Source of the DNA: CAZMGG01 sp964565715
GTDB lineage: Bacteria; Planctomycetota; UBA1135; UBA2386
Direction: 5' to 3'
Length of the DNA stretch: 38,177 nucleotides
Assembly: GCA_964565715.1 (NCBI GenBank)
Contig: CAZMGG010000046.1
Coordinates: 1-38,177, forward strand
This document shows, piece after piece, positions 31,279 through 38,177 of this stretch (the first letter of the stretch is position 1; the number at the start of each line of letters is the position of its first letter). A model generated the notes under the pieces. It did no database searches. It was not told the DNA's origin and worked only from the letters and a program-made list of their open reading frames with translations. A program made the translations under genes and the position numbers.

Positions 31279-31703
31279 GTCGCACCCTCGAGCTGATGTT
31301 CCCGCCGGACCCGGGCCGCATGGGCCGCCTGCGCGCGGCGGCGCGGCGGGCCGCCGCGGAACTCGGCATGGAGTCGCTGGCCGATCCGCTCTGCCTCGTG
31401 ATCGACGAGCTGGTGAGCAACGCGCTGGAGCACGGCCAGGTCTACCGCCGGCGTGGGGATCCGCTCTGCCTGCGCCTGGCGGTCGCCCACGGCCGGCTGC
31501 GGCTCGACTTCATCGATCCGGAGATGCCCGAGGCCCAGGTCCGGGAGGTGGCGGGCGCCCTGCGGTCGAACGGCGGCCTGCCCGCCCTCGACAGCGAGCG
31601 CGGCCGCGGGCTCTTCCTGATCGCGATCCACATGGAAGAGCTGCGGGTGGGCCTGGCGCCCGGCGGCGGTCTGCATCTGCAGGGCCTCCTGCAGGGCCAA
31701 TGA
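31275..31703 (+). CDS. RsbW-like ATP-binding protein (HATPase_c_2)
   Basis: A 142-residue protein with the GHKL fold of anti-sigma factor kinases: N-box VIDELVSNALEHG (D44-G54), a G1-like box in LRLDFIDPEMPEAQ and a G2-like ERGRGLFLI. Such proteins phosphorylate STAS-domain antagonists or bind sigma factors. No partner antagonist or sigma factor is encoded in this operon; the sigma factor at 22279 is 8 kb away and of another class. ATGA overlaps tie it to nadC upstream and the VanZ-like gene downstream. Confidence 0.87.
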   Translation: MSRTLELMFPPDPGRMGRLRAAARRAAAELGMESLADPLCLVIDELVSNALEHGQVYRRRGDPLCLRLAVAHGRLRLDFIDPEMPEAQVREVAGALRSNGGLPALDSERGRGLFLIAIHMEELRVGLAPGGGLHLQGLLQGQ

Positions 31704-32182
31704 CGGCGGCATCCCTGCGCGTTTCGATCATGGCCCCCCTGCGTCGGCTCGCCACCTGGTATCAGGAACGGCCCCGGTCGCTGCGGGCGCTGGCGCCGAT
31801 CTCATGGATGGCCCTGGTCTGGTGGCTGTCCGCGCGGGAGCGACCCGTCGCGCCGCTCGGTCCGTGGTACTACAACTCGGCCCACGTCGGGGTGTACGCC
31901 GTGCTGGCGGCGCTGGTGTTCCTGTTCTTCGGCGAGGGCCAGCGGCGCGGCTGGCTCGCCTTCGCCATCAGCGTCGCCTACGGCATCGTCGACGAGATCC
32001 ACCAGGCCTTCGTGCCGAACCGCGTGGCGTCGGTGTTCGACGTGCTGAGCGATGCCAGCGGCGCGGCGATCGCCTGCTGCTTCCTCGGCTGGCTGCTGCA
32101 CCGTCACGCCGGCTGCCGGCGGGCCCTGCCCTGGCTCGTCCTGGCGGCGATCCTGTCGGTGACGGCGGACACCTGTCTGTGA
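31700..32182 (+). CDS. VanZ-family membrane protein
   Basis: A 160-residue inner-membrane protein of the VanZ-like family. The diagnostic core is PISWMALVWWLSARERPV, YNSAHVGVYAVLAALVFLFF and YGIVDEIHQAFVPNRVASVFDVLSDASGA, matching the family's H....Y..L and DE.hQ.f.pgR..s..D...n..G pattern. About four membrane segments are present. VanZ proteins affect teicoplanin sensitivity in enterococci, but elsewhere their role is unknown. Its ATG overlaps the stop of the RsbW-like gene. Confidence 0.88.
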   Translation: MTAASLRVSIMAPLRRLATWYQERPRSLRALAPISWMALVWWLSARERPVAPLGPWYYNSAHVGVYAVLAALVFLFFGEGQRRGWLAFAISVAYGIVDEIHQAFVPNRVASVFDVLSDASGAAIACCFLGWLLHRHAGCRRALPWLVLAAILSVTADTCL

Positions 32183-32274
32183 TGGTGTCGCGCGGCGGAG
32201 ACAGTGCGCGGTGGCTGCGGACGAAGTGTCGCGCCGCGGCAACGACGTGATCCTGGCTTCGCTCGGTGCGCGCC

Positions 32275-32637
32275 ATGAGAACCCACGCATTGCTCGTCGC
32301 GGCGGCCCTCGGTGGGCTCGCCCTCCCGGCGGAGGCCCAGCTCCGCATCGACTTCCACCCCGGCGGCCACGTCCGCCTCAACCCGCGGCACGCGCGCCAC
32401 TCCTGCGAGCCCCGCCCCTGCCCGCCGCCCCGCGCCCACGGCCACTGGCGCACCGTGTGCGAGCCGGTCTGGATCGAGGGCTGCTGGCGCGAGGAGTACG
32501 TGCCGCCCCGCTACGGCTGGGTGTGCGATCCGTGCGGCCGGCGACGCTGGGCGGAGATCGAGCCCGGCCACACCCACCGCGTGTGGGTGCCGGGGCGCTA
32601 CGAGAACCGCACCCGTCGGATCTGGGTGCCCTGCTGA
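32275..32637 (+). CDS. small secreted Cys/Arg/Pro-rich protein
   Basis: A 120-residue secreted protein: signal peptide to about residue 21 (ALPAEAQ), then a short His/Pro/Arg-rich region and repeated Trp/Cys/aromatic segments (GHWRTVCEPVWIEGCWREEYVPP, YGWVCDPCGRRRW, HRVWVPGRYENRTRRIWVPC). Repeated 'W.PG.(W/Y)E' motifs of this kind occur in short surface or periplasmic proteins of planctomycetes; no function is known to me. Five or six cysteines suggest disulfide bonds. The ATG at 32275 is preferred over a GTG at 32266. The last 40 bases overlap tail-to-tail with the minus-strand tonB gene. Confidence 0.75.
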   Translation: MRTHALLVAAALGGLALPAEAQLRIDFHPGGHVRLNPRHARHSCEPRPCPPPRAHGHWRTVCEPVWIEGCWREEYVPPRYGWVCDPCGRRRWAEIEPGHTHRVWVPGRYENRTRRIWVPC

Positions 32638-33326
32638 ACGGGCGGCGCCGCCGCGGTCCGCAGCACGAACTCGATGGGCACGCGGACCCGCCCGGGGCCG
32701 TCGCGGAAGCGCCAACGGCGCACCGCGTCGACGGCGGCGTGATCGAGCAGCCGGTGGCCGCTGCTGGCCACCACGGTGCAGTCGCCGACGGTGCCGTCGG
32801 CGCGAACTTCCACCTCCAGCACGACGCGTCCCTGCCGGCCGGCGCGCACCGCGGCGGCCGGGTAGTCCGGGGGTGGGTTGTCGGCGAGCGGGCGCGGCTC
32901 CGTGACCGCCGGCATGGCAGGCGCGGCGGCGGGCGCCGGGATCGCCTCGCTGGGTGATGGGGGCATTGCCGGTTGCGGCGGTACCCGCAGCGGGCGCAGC
33001 CACTGCGGCTGCGGCAGCGGGGCAGGAGCCGGCGAGGGGCCGGTCCGGCGCTCGGATTCGGGCCAGGGCGTCACCGGGGTCGACAGGTCCTCGGTCGCGG
33101 CGGCCTCCACCGCCACGGGCGGGGCCGGCGGTGACTCCGGCGGGGGCGTCGGCGTGACGGTGGCGCGGGGGTCGATGCGGCACAGGAGCCCGGCGCTGGG
33201 GGCGCGGCCCGGGAACGGCGCCACCAGCACGGCGGCGAGACCGATCGCCATGCCGTGCAGGGCCAGGGAGGCGACCAGGGCGCGTCGCGGGTTCCCGTTC
33301 CGGCGATGCCGTGTCATGCCGGCCAT
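32598..33326 (-). CDS. tonB: TonB family protein
   Basis: A 242-residue energy transducer: an N-terminal inner-membrane anchor (residues about 15-36), a long Pro/Ala-rich periplasmic spacer, and a TonB C-terminal domain with DYPAAAVRAGRQGRVVLEVEV, DGTVGDCTVVASSGHRLLDHAAVDAVRRWRF. It couples the proton motive force (through ExbB/ExbD, not seen here) to outer-membrane receptors. The ATG at 33326 directly abuts the stop of the receptor gene upstream (33327), so the two are co-translated and this TonB is probably dedicated to that receptor. A short tail follows the domain (QQGTQIRRVRFS). Confidence 0.93.
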   Translation of the reverse strand: MAGMTRHRRNGNPRRALVASLALHGMAIGLAAVLVAPFPGRAPSAGLLCRIDPRATVTPTPPPESPPAPPVAVEAAATEDLSTPVTPWPESERRTGPSPAPAPLPQPQWLRPLRVPPQPAMPPSPSEAIPAPAAAPAMPAVTEPRPLADNPPPDYPAAAVRAGRQGRVVLEVEVRADGTVGDCTVVASSGHRLLDHAAVDAVRRWRFRDGPGRVRVPIEFVLRTAAAPPVQQGTQIRRVRFS

Positions 33327-35471
33327 CTAGAACACCGCCTCGACGAAGAAGCCGGCGTTGAAGCCGAAGGCGTCCATCCGGCTGTGGGCGGCGCGGTAGT
33401 TCTTGTCGGTCAGGTTCTCGAGGTTGGCACCGACGCGGACCTTGCGGCTGATGCGGTAGCCGACATCGAGGTCGTACACCGTGTAGCCGGGCAGGCCATC
33501 GTCGCGCAGCAGCGGTGAGGTGGGATCCTGCGGGTCCAGGCGATAGCCGACATCGCCCTGCAGCCGGGCGGGCGGGATGCGGGTGAAGCTGCGGACGATG
33601 TCGGCGGTCAGCTGGCAGTACCACCGCTGCTCCAGGGGCTCCTCGTAGCCGATGCCGATCAGGCCGCGGGCCGGATGGGTGTGCCGCAGCGGCTCGTCGT
33701 TGGTGTGATCGGTGCCCTGGTTCCACATGAGCCCGCCGCTGAGGAAGAGGCCGTCGGGCACCTCCTCCCACCAGGCGTGTGGCTCCAGCCTGGCGTTCCA
33801 CTCGATGCCCTGCACGCTTGCCTCGCCGTTGCTCGAGGTGACGAAGACGCGCTCGTCGGCATCGAACATGCCGTTGTTGTCGTAGTCGAAGTGGGTCTGG
33901 CCCTGGAACGTGCCGGCCACCGGGTTCTGGAAGCCGTCGAAGTCGGTGTGGTAGCCGACCAGCGTGCTGTCCCAGCCATCGCCGCGGTGGCGCACGCCCA
34001 GTTCGTAGTTGTCGGCGACGATCGGATCGAGCAGGCCGGTCGGCACCAGCACGCCGTAGCCGTGCTGGGTGATGCCGAACTTCGGCGCGAACGTGCGGAA
34101 GCCGCGGCTCCACGAGGTGAAGACGCGCCAGTCGTCGTCGGGGGCCACGACGACGCCGACACCGCCGGTCACCGCATGGGTCCAGTCGGTGAGCCGGTCC
34201 AGCTCGCGGTCGCCGACCGGCGGCGTGTACTGGCTGTCGGGGACGCTGCGATAGCGGAAGCGGTCGAGGCGGACGCCGCCGGCGAGGCTGAGCCAGGGCG
34301 ACAGCTGCCACTCGTCGTAGGCGAACAGGCCGGCGTTGTACCACTCCTGATCGGGGGCGGCCTTGGTCACCGCGCCACCGGGGGTGTGGATGGTGAACTG
34401 CTCGTCGTCGGGGCTCTCGCCGGTGTCGCGGCGCAGCGTCAGGCCGATGGCCAGCCGGTGGTCCTGCCAGCGGTCCGTGCGCCAGGTCCAGTCGGTGGCC
34501 AGCGTCTCCCAGCGCGCGATGCCGACGTTGCCGTTGGCGAACCGCCGGCGATCCTCCTTGTCCTGCCAGTAGACCCTGGCCTCGAATCCCTCGTTGGCGT
34601 CCGGTGCGCTGCTGCGATAGCCGAGGTCGATGCCGACGCGGTCGTTCTCGTTGCGCTGGTCGGGGCGATAGAAGCGGGCGATCTCGCGCCGGCGCACGCT
34701 CTGGCCCCGCAGGAAGACGGTGCCGTCGCCGCCGCCCACGCGGTACTCGGCGTTGCCGTCGAAGTTCAGGTCCTCGCCGCCGGACGGCGCGAGCCGGCCC
34801 ACGCCGTGGCCGCCGCTGCCGTCCTCCAGGTCGCGCCAGGTGCCGCCGATGCGGGTGCGCAACCGCGGCAGCGCCGCCTCGACGTCGGTGCGCAGCAGGA
34901 AGCCATCGTTGACGGTGTCGAACGAGGTCTTGGCGCGGCCGCCGAAGCGGACGCCGGCCGTCGGGAACTCGAGCCGCGGGGCGCGGGTGTGGAAGTCGAT
35001 CACGCCGCCGAGCGCGTTGGCGCCGTACTGCACCGAGGCGGGCCCGCGGATCACCTCGATGCGTTCGATGCTCTCGGCTTCGACCTTGCCGTAGAGGTCG
35101 TCGCCGGCGAAGCCGCCTTCGCCCCAGAAGGTGGTGATCGGGTTGCCGTCGATGGTCGCCAGGATGTTGGCGCCGGACAGGCCGCGGATCACCGGGTCGG
35201 ACGTGGTGGCGGTCCGCTTCTCGATCCAGATGCCGATCTCGCGGTCGAGCGCGTCGAGCACCGAGGACTGGTCGCGGCGGGTCAGCGTCTCGAGGTCGAC
35301 CACCGACACCTGTCGCGGCAGCTCGAACGGGTCCTGGCTGAGCCGGAACGCGGTGACCCGCACCGGCGGCAGCGTGACGGGATCCTGCGACGCGGGCTTC
35401 TGGGCGGACAGCGTCGTCGCCAGGAGCGGGACGCCGAGCAGGGGCAACGGGCGGACGTGCAAGGGGACCAT
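33327..35471 (-). CDS. TonB-dependent outer-membrane receptor
   Basis: A 714-residue receptor. The signal peptide ends LSAQ (about residue 23). The plug domain follows (VSVVDLETLTRRDQSSVLDALDR, SDPVIRGLSGANILATIDG, IERIEVIRGPASVQYGANALGGVIDF). The rest is a 22-strand-type beta barrel with the FTSWSRGFRTFAPKFGI and GANLENLTDKNYRAAHSRMDAFGF motifs, ending in Phe. Colicin-type/vitamin B12 or siderophore receptors share this plug; the substrate cannot be told from sequence. It is in one operon with tonB. A long hairpin sits directly before its ATG (see that entry); I see no known riboswitch there. Confidence 0.94.
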   Translation of the reverse strand: MVPLHVRPLPLLGVPLLATTLSAQKPASQDPVTLPPVRVTAFRLSQDPFELPRQVSVVDLETLTRRDQSSVLDALDREIGIWIEKRTATTSDPVIRGLSGANILATIDGNPITTFWGEGGFAGDDLYGKVEAESIERIEVIRGPASVQYGANALGGVIDFHTRAPRLEFPTAGVRFGGRAKTSFDTVNDGFLLRTDVEAALPRLRTRIGGTWRDLEDGSGGHGVGRLAPSGGEDLNFDGNAEYRVGGGDGTVFLRGQSVRRREIARFYRPDQRNENDRVGIDLGYRSSAPDANEGFEARVYWQDKEDRRRFANGNVGIARWETLATDWTWRTDRWQDHRLAIGLTLRRDTGESPDDEQFTIHTPGGAVTKAAPDQEWYNAGLFAYDEWQLSPWLSLAGGVRLDRFRYRSVPDSQYTPPVGDRELDRLTDWTHAVTGGVGVVVAPDDDWRVFTSWSRGFRTFAPKFGITQHGYGVLVPTGLLDPIVADNYELGVRHRGDGWDSTLVGYHTDFDGFQNPVAGTFQGQTHFDYDNNGMFDADERVFVTSSNGEASVQGIEWNARLEPHAWWEEVPDGLFLSGGLMWNQGTDHTNDEPLRHTHPARGLIGIGYEEPLEQRWYCQLTADIVRSFTRIPPARLQGDVGYRLDPQDPTSPLLRDDGLPGYTVYDLDVGYRISRKVRVGANLENLTDKNYRAAHSRMDAFGFNAGFFVEAVF

Positions 35472-35475
35472 GGCG

Positions 35476-35529
35476 ACCGCCTGGGCAAAGGCGATGCCGT
35501 CGTCGTCGGCGCGGCGCTGCCCAGGTGGT
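35476..35529 (-). promoter_or_regulatory. long hairpin in the TonB receptor leader
   Basis: On the receptor's mRNA, ACCACCTGGGCA (35529-35518) can pair with TGCCCAGGCGGT (35487-35476): 11 of 12 pairs match, with one internal A-C mismatch and a 30-base loop. The 3' arm ends four bases before the ATG at 35471 and covers the place where a ribosome would bind. No Shine-Dalgarno sequence is visible. This suggests translational control of receptor synthesis. Confidence 0.5.
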
Positions 35530-35649
35530 GCGGGCCAGTTCTGCGCGCCTCGTTACGGGCGCGTGCCATCAAGGGATATTGGTGTCCACAATGCGTAGCG
35601 GGCGGCACCGTCGCCTTGTTCCCCCCGGTCCCGCCGTCATGATGCGGTC

Positions 35650-37083
35650 ATGACCGAACGCGGTGATCGCTTCGACCACCCCTTGATCGAGCGTTACGCC
35701 AGCGCCGAGATGGCGGGCCTCTTCTCGCCGCGGCGCCGGCACACCACCTGGCGCGACCTGTGGATCGCGCTGGCCCAGGCCCAGCACGAGATCGGCCTGC
35801 CGGTGACCGCGGCGCAGGTGGCCGAACTGCGCGCCCACCGCGACGGGTTCGACTGGGCGCGGGTGGCGCAGCTCGAGAAGGAGCTGCGCCACGACGTGAT
35901 GGCGCACGTGCATCACTATGGTGAACTGGCGCCCGGGGCACGGCCGATCATCCATCTCGGCGCCACCAGCTGCTACGTCACCGACAACGGCGACCTGATC
36001 GTGTACCGGGAGGCGCTGCGGCTGCTGGAAGGGCGGCTGGCGGCGGCGCTGGCGGCGCTGGCGGAGTTCGCCCGGCGCTGGCGGGACCTGCCGTGCCTCG
36101 GCTTCACCCACTACCAGGTGGCGCAGCCGGTGACCGTCGGCAAGCGCGCCTGCCTGTGGGCCCAGGACCTGGCCCTCGATCTGGACGAGGTGCGCCGGCT
36201 CATCGCCTGGCTGCCGTTGCGCGGGGTGAAGGGCACCACCGGCACCCAGGCCTCGTTCCTGTCGCTGTGCGATGGCGACCACGGCCGGGTCGAGGACCTC
36301 GAGCGGCGGGTGGTGGCGGCGATGGGTTTCGAACGGGCGCTGCCGGTGAGCGGGCAGACCTACACCCGCAAGCTCGACTGGACCCTGCACCAGGCCCTGT
36401 CGGGCATCGCCCAGTCCGCCGCCAAGTTCGCCAACGACATCCGGCTGCTGAGCCACGACGGCGAACTGGAGGAGCCCAGCGAGCAGAAGCAGATCGGCAG
36501 CTCGGCGATGGCCTACAAGAAGAACCCGATGCGCTGCGAGCGGGTGAACTCGCTGGCCCGCTACGTGATCGAGGCGGCCGGCACGTCGGCGCACACCGCG
36601 GCGACGCAGTGGCTCGAGCGCTCCCTGGACGACTCGGCGGTGCGACGCATCGCCCTGCCGGAGAGCTTCCTCGCCTGCGACGCGATCCTGATGCTGGTGC
36701 AGAACGTGGCGGCGGGGCTGGTGGTGTTCCCCAAGGTGATCGAGCGTCGCCTGCGGGAGCAGCTGCCGTTCCTCTGCACCGAAGAGTTGCTGATGGCCGG
36801 CGTCCGCGCCGGCGGCGATCGCCAGGAGCTGCACGAGCGCATCCGCGTGCACAGCCGCGCGGCGGCCCACGCCGTGAAGGCCGAGGGGCGGCCGAATCCG
36901 CTGCTGGAGCTGATCGCCGGCGACCCGGCCTTCGCCGCGATCCAGGCAGAGCTGGCGAGCCTGCTGGAGCCGCAGAAGTTCGTCGGCCGCTCGGCGGCGC
37001 AGGTGGATCGCTTCCTGCGCGACGAAGTGGCGCCGCGGCTGCGGGGCGCGGGGGCCGGCCCGGCCGCCGAGATCCGCGTGTAG
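35650..37083 (+). CDS. purB: adenylosuccinate lyase
   Basis: A 477-residue enzyme of purine synthesis that releases fumarate from SAICAR and from adenylosuccinate. The fumarase/aspartase superfamily blocks are clear: HLGATSCYVTDNGDLI, GFTHYQVAQPVTVGKR, KGTTGTQASFLSL, GQTYTRKLDW and the signature GSSAMAYKKNPMRCE (residues about 284-298). The length is typical of the animal/bacteroidete-like subgroup. The ATG at 35650 is used. It diverges from the TonB receptor gene; the 178-base gap holds both promoters, but apart from the receptor hairpin I see no clear element. Confidence 0.96.
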   Translation: MTERGDRFDHPLIERYASAEMAGLFSPRRRHTTWRDLWIALAQAQHEIGLPVTAAQVAELRAHRDGFDWARVAQLEKELRHDVMAHVHHYGELAPGARPIIHLGATSCYVTDNGDLIVYREALRLLEGRLAAALAALAEFARRWRDLPCLGFTHYQVAQPVTVGKRACLWAQDLALDLDEVRRLIAWLPLRGVKGTTGTQASFLSLCDGDHGRVEDLERRVVAAMGFERALPVSGQTYTRKLDWTLHQALSGIAQSAAKFANDIRLLSHDGELEEPSEQKQIGSSAMAYKKNPMRCERVNSLARYVIEAAGTSAHTAATQWLERSLDDSAVRRIALPESFLACDAILMLVQNVAAGLVVFPKVIERRLREQLPFLCTEELLMAGVRAGGDRQELHERIRVHSRAAAHAVKAEGRPNPLLELIAGDPAFAAIQAELASLLEPQKFVGRSAAQVDRFLRDEVAPRLRGAGAGPAAEIRV

Positions 37084-37090
37084 GGCGATT

Positions 37091-37132
37091 GCTGCCAGAA
37101 TGGCGCGACTCCTTGAATGCTGCCAGAACGGC
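37091..37132. repeat. tandem operator-like repeats upstream of clpB
   Basis: GCTGCCAGAATGGC (37091-37104) and GCTGCCAGAACGGC (37119-37132) differ at one base and start 28 bases apart. Each has inverted symmetry (GCCA-GAA-TGGC in the first, CTGCC-AGAAC-GGCAG in the second, extending to 37134). They lie 150-195 bases before the clpB ATG and just after the purB stop. This pattern suits a regulator binding two helical turns-plus apart, but no known heat-shock operator (CIRCE, HAIR) matches. Confidence 0.5.
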
Positions 37133-37284
37133 AGTCGATCGCCCTTCGCCTGCCTTCACGCCGCTTAACGTAACATGCTTCCCATCCTTGGCTTGTGACC
37201 GAATCCCGGAATCGGGACGAGCGGGCACGCCATGTGCTTCCAGGCAGGGCGGACCGCAACCCGCCCAGAGAACAAGGAGGCCCG

Positions 37285-38177
<893 letters not shown>

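Noticed and set aside
35472..35649. Cobalamin riboswitch before the TonB receptor
   Set aside because: I looked for the B12-box-like and GCCACTG-like motifs on the minus strand and did not see them; only the start-proximal hairpin is supported.
37084..37284. Sigma-32 promoter or CIRCE element before clpB
   Set aside because: CTTGAA occurs at 37112-37117, but no CCCCAT-type -10 follows at the proper distance, and no CIRCE or HAIR inverted repeat is present.

Overview
This 38 kb window comes from a very GC-rich (roughly 70%) Gram-negative-type chromosome. A Planctomycetota bacterium, or a close relative, fits best. The reasons are a GldA/GldF-GldG-type ABC system with a DUF4340 partner, a short secreted-protein C-terminal tail at the left edge, many small exported proteins and lipoproteins, and a TonB/TonB-dependent receptor pair that implies an outer membrane. 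The taxonomic call is inference. The gene content is mostly chromosomal housekeeping; I see no prophage, insertion sequence, CRISPR array, rRNA or tRNA.

Layout. 1-109: tail of an exported protein. 299-5359: a tight three-gene operon (ABC ATPase; permease fused to a GldG-like auxiliary domain; DUF4340 protein carrying a GspG-like insert). 5396-7150: two minus-strand genes, one exported and of lower GC, one DUF6498-like membrane protein. 7246-9621: a DsbD-type thiol:disulfide reductase whose frame is interrupted by an in-frame UGA exactly where the first cysteine of the thioredoxin motif belongs, followed by a strong hairpin, so very probably a selenoprotein. 9672-11135: a PBP4/DacB-type D-Ala-D-Ala carboxypeptidase. 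11161-16426: envelope lipoprotein, a conserved cytosolic protein, and a four-gene overlapping minus-strand operon of mostly exported proteins, including a gluzincin-like protein that has lost HExxH. 16632-20216: a parvulin/SurA-like protein and an MsbA-like ABC exporter. 20303-24320: a small regulatory neighbourhood with a compact sigma factor and two small membrane proteins; all three genes are preceded by the same two-block promoter-like element at identical spacing. 24339-27866: sugar transferase, UbiA prenyltransferase, IspF, IspD, RuvC. 28096-32182: a gene of unknown function, MinD/FlhG-like ATPase, ComEA-like protein, NadC, RsbW-like ATPase, VanZ-like protein. 32275-35471: small secreted protein, TonB and its receptor. 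35650-38177: PurB and the start of ClpB.

The two strongest leads are the UGA-containing DsbD (UGA at 9322-9324, candidate SECIS hairpin 9339-9361, downstream thioredoxin half in the same frame) and the TGTTGGGG-N12-CTGGCGGATG element found at 20242, 22197 and 22982, which looks like the promoter recognised by the sigma factor encoded at 22279-22860 or by a related one. Secondary leads are the GspG-like insert in the DUF4340 protein, the HExxH-to-FNVSQ replacement in the 12875-14128 protein, a long hairpin against the start codon of the TonB receptor, and tandem operator-like repeats upstream of clpB.
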